From Tanypteryx hageni (taxonomy: Eukaryota; Arthropoda; Insecta; Odonata; Petaluridae), in contig CM054114.1 in the NCBI GenBank assembly GCA_028673005.1, positions 20,430,880 to 20,494,879 on the forward strand: a stretch of DNA of 64,000 nucleotides. Direction: 5' to 3'. Both the position numbers and the translations under genes were made by a program. Each line of letters opens with the position of its first letter. Positions within the stretch are counted from its first letter, which is position 1. Positions 10,985 to 50,375 of this stretch are shown here, in pieces. The notes beneath the pieces were generated by a model that saw only the letters and a program-made list of their open reading frames with translations, was not told the DNA's origin and made no database searches.

Positions 10985-11285
10985 ATAAACCTCTTGGATA
11001 TTCTATCCATAACTCCTTACACACCAGACACACAAGAGAGAGGAGAGAATCCTGGTGCCGGCATTAGCCTACTCTTAATGAAGAGCACCAAGGGAGCTAA
11101 CTCCTTAATGTCCCTTCCGAAGGATGGAGCACTGACTTGCATGATCTCCTCAAAGCATGCAAGTAGGAAACGGAACAATTCCAGGTTGAAAACTCCTCTG
11201 CCATATTCAAACCTGACACTGCTGAGTGGAAGGCCAATGCTCTAACCAATCTGCCACCACCATCCCAAACACCCCATTTAAGCAA
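10985..11285 (+). repeat. tRNA-derived SINE copy
   Basis: Same family as 6830-7330 (reversed) and 47640-47888. It carries CCTGGTGCCGGCATTAGCCT, AATGAAGAGCACCAAGGG and, near the end, AGGCCAATGCTCTAACCAAT, which resembles the complement of a tRNA 5' half and box A. Family assignment rests on three copies in this window. Confidence 0.5.
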
Positions 11286-12770
11286 TGTATTATTTTCTTC
11301 TAATTAATGTTTCTCGATTTTGTGTTATAAATTTTTGACTACCTTCTATTTCGATTTAATACAACTTGGCCATTACTACCACATTCCTTAGGCTACAACC
11401 ACATGACCAATGTTTTAACATCAGTGTTTGGATGGAGAAAAAACACAGGCAATGGATCCAATGTAGATATTGCTGTCTTGCCACACACATTTTCTGTCTG
11501 AGTAAAAAAGTGCTGCCTCTCTGGGTCATGCACAATAGATCACAACACTGCTGGATCTTTAATCCAAATTTTGGATGCAGCTGAATGGCTATACCAGGTG
11601 ATTCTCTTTGCAGGGGCTTGTTTTGTTTTTAGGAACAGTGCCATCATGTGGGATGAGTTGAAGAGGCAACTGCACAGCACTTTTCTAGGGACAGTATTAT
11701 AGCAGTGTTGCTGCTGAACTGAACCTAGGCATATGGGAGGGAGGGAGTGGGGGGCATTTTAATTTGTGACATATTATGATATATTTAAAGAAATCTTAAC
11801 CGTAAGCTGCATGCCTAAAAAAGCCTACACATTTACATAGGTGGGTTGAAAAAGACCCGCTGTGAAATAAAAATTCTTGCTGATGCTTTGGTGTTGTTTA
11901 TTGCACTTTTTTGTTTTAAAAATAATTCCTACAAGCTTTAAAGCTTTAAATTTTGTAATTTTTTTATTTTAAAACAATTATTCACATTTACTACAAATGT
12001 ATATATTGTATGTTCTTTACTATTGTTACACAAAACTTTGAACATCTCCTTTCACATTTTCTATCCTTCTTCGATGGGCAAAGTGAACATCTTTTTCCTG
12101 CTCTATGCATATTATACAAAAGTTATTCCCCCAAAAAACATTAATTAGGGGTATTACTGTACCTTAATTCTTTTGAGAAAAACGTCTCCACTGCATTCTT
12201 TACTTTCTGTTCACATTACTGTATTCAGCTGTATTAGATGCACCATTGAATTTGTTGAAAGGGAATCGATTTTTGACTTGACTCCAGAAAATTTGAACAA
12301 TAGCTTCTCCATTTTAACAGATGCCTCTTTTATTTATGCTATTTTAAAGTATAAATTACTATTCAAAAGAGAATTATTTAGCTTGCCACCTTATGACATA
12401 AATCTTATAGATAAAAAAGATTTTTGAGAGACATAATTTGTAAGTTTACTTTTCTTTATCATCTCTTGATTTGTAGTATATTCACTGAGTTAGTTCCAAT
12501 TTTTTAAACATATAAACAAGTTTAAAATACAAAATGTTTTGCCATATCGAATGTTAGAGAATTGAAGAAACTTCAGAATTAAACTTTGCATTTTGATTTT
12601 TTATTGCCTTTCACTTAAATGTTTACATAAGCATTATAAGCTGAAGAAAGGGCATAGAATAAGAGAAGACATTATTGCATAAAAAATGACCTTCCATTGT
12701 CTGTGTAACTTTAATTTGTGAAATAAAGTATTCAAGAAACACTACAAATACTGTGATTGCTGAATTAAAT
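11286..12770. other. 3' flank of the alpha-glucosidase gene, no gene seen
   Basis: AT-rich DNA without recognised coding segments. The short ORFs near 11366-11584 and 12173-12427 have no recognisable domain. Repetitive origin is possible but I could not assign a family. Confidence 0.4.
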
Positions 12771-12776
12771 TTTATT
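12771..12776 (-). terminator. poly(A) signal of the alpha-glucosidase gene
   Basis: AATAAA on the minus strand, about 40 nt past the stop codon at 12815-12817. This is the expected position for cleavage and polyadenylation of the ten-exon transcript. Confidence 0.6.
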
Positions 12777-12814
12777 TGGGCAAGTAATCACATGAAGTAC
12801 GCCTTCAATTCTTC

Positions 12815-40260
<27,446 letters not shown>

Positions 40261-41899
40261 TCGCCTTTCGCCCTCGCCTTCCGATTGGTCGGCTCGGCGG
40301 TCGCTCGAGGAGGCGGCGCATTCGATAATGGATAGACGAGGGAATGTACCAATGGGATGTAAATTCATTCGACGGGAGTTTATCGCCCTTCCTTTTATAA
40401 GTTTTCTCGATTCGCGGCAGGCACGACGAGGCTGTCAGATAAACGTTTTATCGAACGTTCGAGGGATCGATTGAACTGGGGATTTCCCCAAAATTGCGTC
40501 ACCGCGACATAACGGCCGTGAACAAAATTTTGGCGGATTTGCGACTGAACGGGAAATTTTTTTTTTTAAGATGTCAAGAGAGCAGAAAACTTATCGTATC
40601 CATATAATCTCCATTTTGCATCTAATTGTTTTGTGTAGCAAACGGTTTGAAGCGTCTAGAATTTTCCCCGAGAACCTCTCCCAAAAAATTACCCGAAGAT
40701 GCGTTAAAATGTTTTCGCGACTTTCCTCATGGCAAACTTTTTTAGTGTCACGTCCTTAATTCTCTTTGCTCTTCCTACGTATTTTAAGCTTCAGGGACGA
40801 AACTAGCCTTCCAACACTAGCATGAGCTGTGGGGGAGGGAGAGGCGGGGCAGCATGACTATCAAAATATTTAGAGGAGCACACCAAAATGTGAAATACAA
40901 TAAAAATTTTAATGCGAAAATTAATGTTTTCACCAATTTTTGCCACATTTAGTCGCGCAAATTAACGTTATTTTTATAAAGAACAAAAACAATAAATTAA
41001 TTCATATTATTAAATATAGTATTCAGCAGAGGGTACAAGGGAGGGCCGAGGCCTTTAAAGTGGGGCCAATGCCCTCCCCTAGTTTAAAATTGAAATTGTT
41101 TACAAAGTAATTTGTTTCCTTTTCGCATCTGAAATGTAGAAATTTCACATGTCGAACCTCAAGTTATTAGCTACTTTAATGAAATCAACTTTTTTATGCA
41201 TTAAAAAGTAAACAATAAGTATTAGATTCACATAATTGAATGTATCAAAAAGTAAGAATAGTTTTATGCTAGCAAAAGTTGTGTGGCAAAGAAATATAAC
41301 TGAATATTTATTCATTAAACATTAAAATACGCAACTTTTTTGCCCAGAACTATTTTTACTTTATACAACATACAGTTATGTGAATTGTAGTTTAATTTTT
41401 ATTTTTAGTGCATTTAAAACTTAATTTCGTTAAAATAAATTTTTATAAATTTAATGTTTTTGTGTTAGTCAAAGATGAACAAGAAGGAAAAGTACACTCC
41501 ATAAATGGAGTACACCGAGATTTCACAGGCGTTCCTTTTGGGAAATGCTTATAAAACGGTATCGAAAGATTGGGCGGTTATTGAACTTTTATCTCCGAAA
41601 CTGTAAATGATAATTATATGGTCTCATGAATTTTTTGTGATAAATGTTGTCCTCTATTCGAATGAATTTTTAAATTTATATCTCACAGACCATATAAGAG
41701 TTTGGGAGAGAATATTATGTTATTTAATTGTTGCTTTACAGATGCCATTTAACGAGATACGAGTATAAGTTTATTTAAGTGCTTATATAAAGTGGAAGTT
41801 CTAATTGATGGATGCAGTTCAAAATCACAATTCTTCAATAAATATTAATAAGGATCACTTATACTTAATTAAAATTCACCCAGTAGTTGCAGAGATTAA
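40261..41899. other. upstream of alpha-glucosidase, no gene seen
   Basis: CG-rich to about 40560, then AT-rich. A short stem (TACACTCCATAAATGGAGTA) at 41494-41513 has a relative near 63360. No coding segment is recognised. Confidence 0.35.
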
Positions 41900-42077
41900 C
41901 CCCTCAAGCAAGACTTTAATCTATGGCATTTAAATCACTGTGTGGCTTTTTTTTCACAAGCGCAAAATACTTTATGCATGCATTCACTTGAATATTTTTT
42001 GTGCTTTAATTATCATTTCAAAAATTTCCAAAACGTTTTGTCGTATTTAAAATCGTTCATACTATATAATAAATAAA

Positions 42078-42709
42078 CTGATGTGGGCAACATATGACTT
42101 TCTCCATATTTATATGGCAAATTACATCTTGTTAGCTCTGGGATCGTTGTCAACATTTACTTCTGGTTGATAATTAAGAAAAGAAAAAGGAGCGTTACTG
42201 AGACGTAACTAAGCGTCAATTGTTAACAATAGTCTTCGGTAGGTGGCGTGGTGGTGGCAGCTAAAAATTTAATATATCTCTTAAACAATGCATTATATGG
42301 AAGAATGTTTCATACAAATGTTGTAGAAAATAAAATTCCCTACAACTTTTATTCCAATACATTTTTACATTTATCGAATATTAAAGCAAATATTTCAAAA
42401 TAACGGATAAGTGACAAGAGTAAACACCCACTTCCGGACGACCGATTTTTACCAAAAACTAATCAGATCTTCTAACCTTTATAAAAATGTTAAATATAAA
42501 ATTTTGTGTTGATCTGATTAATAGTTTTTGAGTTAGAGTGCCCACAAAAATCTATCACATACAGACGGACTGACAGACACACAGACATCAACGAGAAAAT
42601 AGTCAAAACGTGTTCAGGGGACCTTAAAACATGTAGTTCCATTGAAATCTCGAATTCTATTTTTTTCATGAAAACAATACTTTCTCTATACTTCGTATAT
42701 GGAGAAAGT
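42078..42709 (-). mobile_element. HINE-like repeat, copy 8, within piggyBac
   Basis: Reverse orientation: starts ACTTTCTCCATATACGAAG's counterpart at 42709 and ends CAG at 42078 with the ATATG...CCCACAT hairpin. It shares the CAACGATCCCAGAGCTAAC variant with copy 1 and lies 23 bp beyond the transposase stop, in the 3' non-coding part of piggyBac. Confidence 0.65.
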
Positions 42710-42732
42710 AAAAATGAATACATACATTTATT

Positions 42733-44454
42733 TCAATCCAATTTTTTTATGTGCTGCTCCTCCGACGTTGAGTAGTTCAGCTGCAGGTGGTATCGCTCAA
42801 AACAGGGGTCTAAACAGAGAAACGGCGTCCCTGGGCAGTTTTTACACCTGTATCTCGTTTCCTTTCTCCTTCCATTTTTTGTGCTCATCACACACTTTCT
42901 TTTTCTAATCTTAAAAGTCTCTGTTTTAGGGTTTTCTTGAATATAATGCTTTCCTATCAACCGTGTACATTCAGTGTCGCTATCTGAGGGTCGTCCTTGA
43001 CGCTTCTCTATATTTTGCCCATGGTAACTAGCTATAATCCTATCAACAAGGTTTATTCTTAAAGATAAGTGGTCTTTTTTGCTACCAGCCTTACAATACA
43101 GAATATAGGCATTGAAAACAGTCGTATTTACAAAATGGTTGAAAAGCTTTTTGTACCACACTTTTGTTCTTTTTCTTTCCAGTAAGAATGTCACTAAAAA
43201 CTGATCTTTTAAATCTGCACCTCCCATATATTTATTATAATCTAATATACAGGTTAGTTTATTTACAACTTCTGTTCCACCCTTTCAGCTTACAGTTTGC
43301 ATTATATCTGAATGCTTAGTAGTCAGCATTGACACATCGCGCTTATCCTTCCACTTCAACGCCACTAATTTCCCACACTGTGCACTAACTACTTCTCCAT
43401 TCCTCAATTTCTTATTTAGATTTTTAGGCATACCTTTTTGATTGATTTTTACAGTTCTAACAGCATCTGTTGTTCTCTGAACCAATCTTCGAAAAAGATC
43501 GGGACTACTGTAAAAATTATCCATATAAACACATCTACCCGAGTCCAATTGTTTCTCACTCAAACTCAGAACAACTTTAGTTGATAAAAGATCTGTTTCC
43601 TTAGTTATTTCACAAACTACTTTTGTCCCTCAGCCACTATAAATTATAAAATCCCACAAATATCCTGAGGAATCACTTAATTCAAATAGTTTTATACCAA
43701 ACCACGAAGCTTTCATGGAAATATAATGTTTCCATGAAAGCCTACCTTTCCACAGCAGTAAAGACTCATCAACACTTACTTCTTTACCAGGTATATAAAT
43801 TTTCTGGAATTTATTTTTCAAATAATCACTGATAGGTAGAATTTTATACAAGTTAGCATCTCTATTTACAATGTCTTTATGGGTATTATCTACAAAATGC
43901 AAAAATTTGCTCAATTACATTTGGAATAAATGGCGTTTCTAATATATGTTTTCTACTAAAATACATTTTGATAGTTGGTTTTTGAATGATTCCCATCAAC
44001 ATAAGCAAAGCTAGGAATACTCTAATTTCATTCGGAGTAGTTGGAAACCACTTTTGATAGCGCAATTTTTTAACGCCGTGATCTTATTTTTCTCACGGGC
44101 AAGGAATTGTTCCGCATAACGATTAGTTTCAACCATTATGAGGGCAATTAGATCCTCATCAAAAAATTACTCAAAATATCCTAAGGGATCATCTGTAGAT
44201 AAAACCAGCACTATTTGTTTTGCAACTAAATCACACGCAAAAGGCCGAGGAGGGTTAGCACTGTCGACATTTTCCCAAATATTCTCTTGAATGTTCACAG
44301 TGGAGTAAGTTATTTCTTCCAATTCCTCTTCGGTACTGGAATAAATTGAGTATCTGCTCAAATCCTCAGAATTTATATCTACACTACTTTCACTCTTTTC
44401 CTCCAAAATATCAAGCACTTCCCAATCCGCCAACTCACAAGAGCTACAAGCCAT
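42733..44454 (-). pseudogene. piggyBac transposase pseudogene
   Basis: Starts MACSSCELADWEVLDILEEK (44454) with an acidic N-terminus. Then come broken frames, and the DDE core: SVDESLLLWKG (Asp codon about 43770), CVYMDNFYSSPDLF (about 43521) and YMGGADLKDQ (about 43215). The end has the cysteine-rich zinc domain (CKNC, CLDPCFERYH) and a stop at 42733. Stops at about 44166, 43632 and 43288 and a frameshift near 43915-44000 inactivate it. The family excises precisely at TTAA. Confidence 0.85.
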
Positions 44455-44896
44455 GGTGAACTAAATTGGAGTTCGGCTAAAGGACAGACCCAAGATGAAA
44501 AAAAAAATTTAAAAAGCCCCGATGCAAACACAGGCGCCAAGAAACCTCGATCATCAGCTTAAAGCATCGTTAATAAGAACCAGGAAGGTGAGAGCTATTA
44601 TGAAAGTCTGAGAAGCAATGCATGAAAGATAGAGGCCTGAGTAAGCACTGCTATGGCCAGGTCCGAATTAGAAAAAAAAATTTAAAAAAAGACTAATACG
44701 TAAACACAGATAATAAGGAACCATAGAACGAAAGCAGACCACATCGGCTTACATACTTACTCTCTGGAAGCACATAAATCACAGCCATAGCGATAAGAAA
44801 CCTTAATGAAAATTTCGGACACAGACAGTGTGACACATAAGCTTGAGGCATGGAAAGCGGACACAAACGCTGCATCGCACACGCTGGAGGGGTTAA

Positions 44897-45151
44897 ACAT
44901 GCAGATGAACGGAGGAGACATGTCGATAAGAGTTCCACTACTTCTGCTTCACTGGTAATGAATGCCTAAAAACTTATACTGCTTTCGCAGAATATGTCCT
45001 CAAAGACCTTCAAAAATTCACCAATTTTAATCTCTAGATCTTACTTAATTATCACAATATCAATGGATAATTGAATATTTGTTTATTTTTGTTACCATTG
45101 TGTTATATATCATAACCAAGATATTGTTTAATCTTTGAAACAGCATTGAAT
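44897..45151. other. no feature seen
   Basis: Short AT-rich interval between the piggyBac end and the hAT MITE. Confidence 0.4.
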
Positions 45152-45159
45152 ATGTAGGC

Positions 45160-45566
45160 CAGTGATTCCCAATCTGGGTGCCGCGGCACACTGGGGTGCC
45201 GAGGCTGATTTTTACGGATGACACAATAAAATTAGTTTTTAAATAAATCAACAATTTGAATGTATTTATAGGTAACTACAGCGTTAATTTTATCTTTAAT
45301 GAATTGATTATGGTGTGATACCAACAAATGGATATTTCCAAACATTGTAATACTCAAATGTTTTGGCTGTTACTTAGTAGAAATTCATTAATAAGAATTA
45401 AAAATAACTTCGTAAATTCCTGAGTATTGTGGGTATTTACAAAGTAATTTTTAATTCTTAAGTTGTAATATTAGTTTGTGAAAAATATAAAAACCTTGTT
45501 TGAAGGCTGAGGTGCCATGAAATTCTGTTTATCTTTGCAAGGGTACAAAAAGGTTGGGAATCACTG
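45160..45566. mobile_element. hAT MITE (407 bp) with 8-bp duplication
   Basis: Termini CAGTGATTCCCAATCTGGGT and AGGTTGGGAATCACTG are inverted. ATGTAGGC is repeated exactly on both sides (45152-45159, 45567-45574). It is related, in opposite orientation, to 53381-53672. No coding capacity. Confidence 0.9.
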
Positions 45567-45938
45567 ATGTAGGCAGATTCAATGCTTATCCCAGTTAATC
45601 ATATGCAATTTCTCTACATTCCAGTCAAACTTTCCCTTCTCTGAACTTTTATGCACGTAATTTGCTTAGATTATCTTTTACTTTCAAATATCCATTGGGA
45701 TTGTTAACTTTGTTAACATGTTTTAGAATAAAACTGCAGAGGAAGCCACTCTTTCACTTAGACAAATATGGAAATGAAGGTGTTACCAAATACAACTATT
45801 TTTATTTGCAAAGGCAGGAATCATGTTTGATGAAGATGAATATAACTGAAAATTGGCTATGAGGTCCTATAAAGTAAGTCCCTGACTTACATGGATCCGA
45901 GTTACACAGATCTGCAGATACACGGTGTAACTTATGAG

Positions 45939-46691
45939 TAGGGTATGGATTTTTCGGGTTTTACCCGATTTTTACCCTTCAATTCCCCTTTTTAAATTTT
46001 GGGTAAAACCCGAAATTATTAGTTTTCTTTAAACACAAGTTTTTTAGATTTGGTCACAGAATTTCTATTCTGGCGCTTGTAGGCTCTTCAGCACTTGAGT
46101 GCAGTCCGAGGTGGTCATGAACAGTCTGTTTTTTCTCTTTGTAAGCAATTTATTCGTAAGCTTACTTTGTAACACAATCTGAATCTCCTTGGTTTGCTCA
46201 TGCCACGAATAGTCAAGGATGCGCCTTAGCTAGTCGCTGTTAGATCTTTGATAGGATAAGGGAAAAAGAGCCCAAGTGTTAGTTAGTTGGTAACACTACG
46301 AAAGAAAAATTATTTCACTAATATCTGGTGTATTTACAAAAGAAGTTGAACGGGAAGCAAGATATTTGTGCAGCCTACATGGTGTTCCTCTCCACCTGGA
46401 GGCATTTAACACTAGATATTATGCTCTCAACCATATTTAAGGTATAGTAAAAAGATTTGATTGTTGATAAAACTTTTAAATTTTTAAAAAAGATTTTTAT
46501 TTAAAAATCATTTTGCCCAAATTACAAAATAATAAAACCCAAAAATTACCCGAGATTGAACTTTTTTTAAAGCCTCAAAAACTCTGTAACTTATTTATTC
46601 CCGATTTACCCGAATGAAAAGGAAAATAATAAAACCCGATATTTACCCACCGAATGAAATATTTTTTTAAACCCGAAAAATCCATGTCCTA
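45939..46691. mobile_element. hAT-like MITE (753 bp) nested in the Tigger relic
   Basis: Termini TAGGGTATGGATTTTTCGGG and its inverse with two changes in 23 bp. The exact 8-bp duplication CTTATGAG is at 45931-45938 and 46692-46699. The ends also carry GGGTTTTACCCG-like palindromes. No ORF of note. Confidence 0.85.
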
Positions 46692-46929
46692 CTTATGAGC
46701 GCGTTCGATCAGGGTAGTTGAACTGCTGTGCATATAAAGTTAGACAGCTGCTCAATAGATGGCATTGCTAGTACATTGCTGCCATTGCCATGCAGCAGAT
46801 CAGTGCTTTTGTCATTTATATTTGTTTTGTTAACACCTGGGTGCAAGTTATATCTCGTTACTGTATTTAAACAAACTATAAACCCTCATTATGACTCAGA
46901 AACGTAAGTGCTGAAAATATTTGGAGTGT

Positions 46930-47087
46930 TAGTAAGAAGAGGCACACTATAACTATGGAAACCAAAGTAGAAATTATTAAACAATATGAAAAAGGTGAAA
47001 AGTTTGTAGACATTGCACGTGATTATGAAATGAATGAGTCGACGATTTTAACAATTATAAGAGATAAAGATCAAATCTGCATAGAGT
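46930..47087 (+). pseudogene. Tigger transposase N-terminal HTH remnant
   Basis: The plus strand encodes KKRHTITMETKVEIIKQYEK, then GEKFVDIARDYEMNESTI and LTIIRDK, the psq/CENP-B-type HTH of Tigger transposases, ending at TAA (about 47087). Stops upstream (after MTQKRKC) and loss of the DDE domain make it a relic. Confidence 0.7.
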
Positions 47088-47440
47088 AAATACGTATGTA
47101 TGCATTACTTTTCTTGCAATTACTTACGTTTTTACGTATCTATGTATGTATGTACTGTACTGAATATATTTTCATTTTCTTAACATTTGTTTTTATAAGC
47201 ACTACTTTTTGAGCTATAACTATCCATTGAAATGAACGTTAAATTTGTTGAAATGCTGCAAGTATCAGGTTACTTGAACTGAAACTCAAAAGAAGGCATT
47301 TGCTAGTACATTGCCGCTACTACCACACAGATGACTGCATTAAAAAGGTATTGGTTTAAACATTGTTTGACTTACACGGTTTTCGACTTACACGGAAATT
47401 TTCGGAATGAATTAACCATGTAAGTCGGGGACTTACTGTA

Positions 47441-47639
47441 CTGTTAATGACCGATTTTTCCATTTTCTATAAAAATTTCATCAAATAGCTTTAGGAAAAT
47501 TTGTAAATTATCATGAGATCTATCTTGTGAGATCTAGACAATTTTCTTTAAATGTATACAGAGAATTAAAAAGAATTGTTGGCGTTAATGGGTACTGAAT
47601 ATTTTGAAAACATGGTATTTAAGTGGAAGTGCAATGAAT
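47441..47639. other. no feature seen
   Basis: AT-rich, unassigned. Confidence 0.4.
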
Positions 47640-47888
47640 AGCCAGATGGGAAGGGAGGAGAGAAACCTGGTGGTGGCTTTTAGTCTGCTCTTAATGAAGA
47701 GCACCAAGGGGACCAATTGTGTAGTGTTGATTTGAACATGCTCCTCATTTCTCTTTTTCTCATTGGCTTGTCCTTGTCTCCTTAGATCCAACACATAAAT
47801 GGGGGCCGGGCATCCATGGGAAAAATCAGTAAGGATTTGAACTGGGTGTCACTTTAGCTGTCAGGGCTAACACTACTACACCACCAGC
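47640..47888 (+). repeat. tRNA-derived SINE copy
   Basis: Carries GGAGAGAAACCTGGTGGTGG, AATGAAGAGCACCAAGGGGA and a tail GGATTTGAACTGGGTGTCAC (B-box like), as in the copies at 10985-11285 and 6830-7330. A hAT MITE sits at its 3' side. Confidence 0.5.
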
Positions 47889-48336
47889 CATGGGCAGATT
47901 CAAGGGGGGTAAAGGGGGTAATTACCCCCCCCCCCCCTAGAATTTCTGAACACTCAAAAAAATTACCATTCAATGTAATAATAATAATGTAAAATATGTC
48001 TATTTAATTGCATATTTATACTTACTAGCTGCATTCATTCACCATTAATACAAAATAAATATATAACCTCGTAATATATGTTATGTATGTGTATAATCTT
48101 TAATTTAAAATCATAAACACATTGTTAAGTGGTATTAATTTTGTTGAATAAAATTCTATTTAATTCTTTTTTCAGTATTAATCGATGTATTGTCTGTGCA
48201 GTTTTAATGTGTTCGCTTTTTACTAATAAGTTCTATATTTGCTTTTTCTGATTAAAATATATTTTAAACAAAAATGTATCAAATGCTTTTTCATTCCTAC
48301 ATTACCCCCTTTGGATGAGGTCTGAATCCGCCCATG
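47889..48336. mobile_element. hAT MITE (448 bp) with 8-bp duplication
   Basis: Ends CATGGGCAGATTCAAGGGGG and CTGAATCCGCCCATG; CCACCAGC is repeated exactly at 47881-47888 and 48337-48344. A 14-base C run lies near 47925. Non-coding. Confidence 0.85.
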
Positions 48337-48529
48337 CCACCAGCTCCCCATTGGAATTTTAATTTTAGAATAATACATATGAAAGCCATATCATTAGTTT
48401 TAGATGAGGAAGCAAGATTATCAAATCTGTCAGAGGAACTCATCAGATGAGTATTTTGAATTATTATATTTTAGAAAAATCACATATCATCACCAATAGC
48501 ATTAACTCACTGTATCTTCATTTCATATA

Positions 48530-49143
48530 CAGGTTTCCCTCTTTATGCGGGGGTTATGTTCCAGGAAAGTGATGCATAAAGTGAATCCACATAAACAGAA
48601 TCCATATTTACATGTAAAAGATGGGGATATTTTCTGCAAGCAATCCTAACTCCCCTCCAAACACACTCTTCTTTCGCTCCATAATGGCTTCTTATGCGCT
48701 AAATACAAACTTAAAACAATTAACACTAAATTATACTTGTCAATAAAAGGAAGCAGATAAGCACAAGTGGTGGCTGTTGTGAATGACATAATAGTGGAGG
48801 TTTAAAGTGCTGGAGGGTTTTCTTGACCCAATGCAAGTTCCGTGGGCAAGGAGACGAAACTTCACTTGTGTACAAAAAGCATCACACAAAATCTCCGTCT
48901 TATCTCCACTCTAAAATATCAAATCCATTCTCATGCCTTTTACTTTAATATTAATAAGCACAGAATAAGAGATAATGTCGCCTTGTGGTGTAGTGGAGGA
49001 CTTCATTTCATTTGTATTGCACTGGCTGCATAACCACATAAGAGTGAATCAATGATGCATAAAATGAAATTCCGGTAGCAATAAATTTGCCACATAATAG
49101 CGAATTTGCATAAAGTGAACCCGCATAAAGAGAGGGAAACCTG
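48530..49143. mobile_element. TA-flanked TIR MITE (614 bp), Tigger/mariner type
   Basis: Inverted termini CAGGTTTCCCTCTTTATGCG and CGCATAAAGAGAGGGAAACC followed by TG. TA lies at 48528-48529 and 49144-49145. TGCATAAAGTGAA-type repeats occur inside both ends. No transposase. Confidence 0.8.
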
Positions 49144-49359
49144 TAGTATAATTTCCCGAAAAAAGGTTTTGGAAAAGAAATATTTATTCCATTAGATCAG
49201 ATATCTTAGTTCATCTTAATACATATAAAGATAATACCAATGTTATTATTCGAAAATATTATAATAAGTCATAGGTTTAATATACAGCAATATAAATTAA
49301 AACCTTCATAGAATTTAGTGAAAATTATTGAAATTAGGAGCAATTAAAACCTCAAGATA

Positions 49360-50375
49360 TACCGTAAATACCCGCGTATAATGCGCACTTTTTTTCGAAA
49401 TATCCGAGTTAAAAATTAGGATGAGTGTTATACGAGGGTACATAATCTTCCTATTTTCATTTGACCCCATATTTCCATAATTTCGGCACAGTAATTACTG
49501 CCCGGGTATCCTCATAATTTTATTGGTGATTTTTACGAAAAGTAAGATAGATAATAGTTAAAATTTATTAACTAATTCTATTAACGTACATTAATTAGAT
49601 ATGAAAAGAATGAATTCAGTATTGATTCATTTTAAAAGCCAAGAAATACTTCGTCGGTGGACCATTCTTCTTTGATGTTGTTATCGGAATCGGCATCTTA
49701 CGCATGACGTCACTCTACACCAGCACCCAGTTTGGTGGTGAGGTACTGGTACTACTTACAATTAGAAACAATGGCAGCTGATGCCTTTGAGTATGCTGGG
49801 AGTTGATGCTTTTTGTAGAACTAAATAAAGTTATCGTTTCCTACCTTTCTCTCAGCATTCATACGTGATTTATTCTTGATTCTTAGAGTCTGTAGTTAAT
49901 TATGGTTATTTGCTATCGTGCTCCCGAGTGTTCTAATAAGGGTAAAACTGAAGGTTGGGCGAACCCGTCCACCTCAGGCGTGAGAAAAACGTATGTAAAG
50001 AATAGGATTATTGTCATTCTTTCATTTTATTAGCTCAAAGAATGTCATATGCCATACTATAGAATTAATATAATTCGATTTATTGTGTATATCCTAATAT
50101 CACCTTGTAAGTAAACATAGAGTATGTAATGATTGAGTTAGCTGACGTTCTTTTGTAACGTTATTCGAAAATTTCATTTCGCGCTTTCATTATGTTACCA
50201 ATAATTCGATCATTGCTTTAGAACACGTTACACTATCTATTTTATTCTGGAACGGTAACGCTAAAAAAATCTATGTGCACTATATGCGAGTATATAGAAA
50301 AATAATAGATTACGAGGCTGAAAACCCCCCTGCACGTTATACGAGGGTGTGCACTATACGCGGGTATTTACGGTA
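49360..50375. mobile_element. Tc1/mariner-type TIR element, copy B (1.02 kb)
   Basis: Starts TACCGTAAATACCCGCGTAT and ends with its exact inverse at 50375. It aligns with copy A (30722-31749) throughout, including GAACCCGTCCACCTCAGGCG. Better preserved at the right end than copy A. No ORF. Confidence 0.8.

Larger units (their letters stand above)
41900..44892 (-). mobile_element. piggyBac-family element, HINE-like copy inserted
   Basis: Both ends abut TTAA (41896-41899 and 44893-44896), and the termini are inverted: CCCCTCAAGC at the left and, reversed, CCCCTCCAGC at the right. Minus the 0.63-kb HINE-like insert (42078-42709) it is about 2.36 kb, a normal piggyBac size. A single decayed transposase gene on the minus strand fills it. 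Confidence 0.8.
45872..47438 (+). mobile_element. Tigger/pogo element relic with a nested hAT MITE
   Basis: Termini AAGTAAGTCCCTGACTTACA and (reversed) CAGTAAGTCCCCGACTTACA are flanked by TA (45870-45871, 47439-47440). Without the nested 753-bp MITE and its 8-bp duplication it is about 0.8 kb, an internally deleted copy. It keeps part of a CENP-B-like HTH. Confidence 0.8.

Noticed and set aside
40571..40759. 62-codon plus-strand ORF upstream of the alpha-glucosidase gene
   Set aside because: No domain, no splice partner and composition like the surrounding non-coding DNA.
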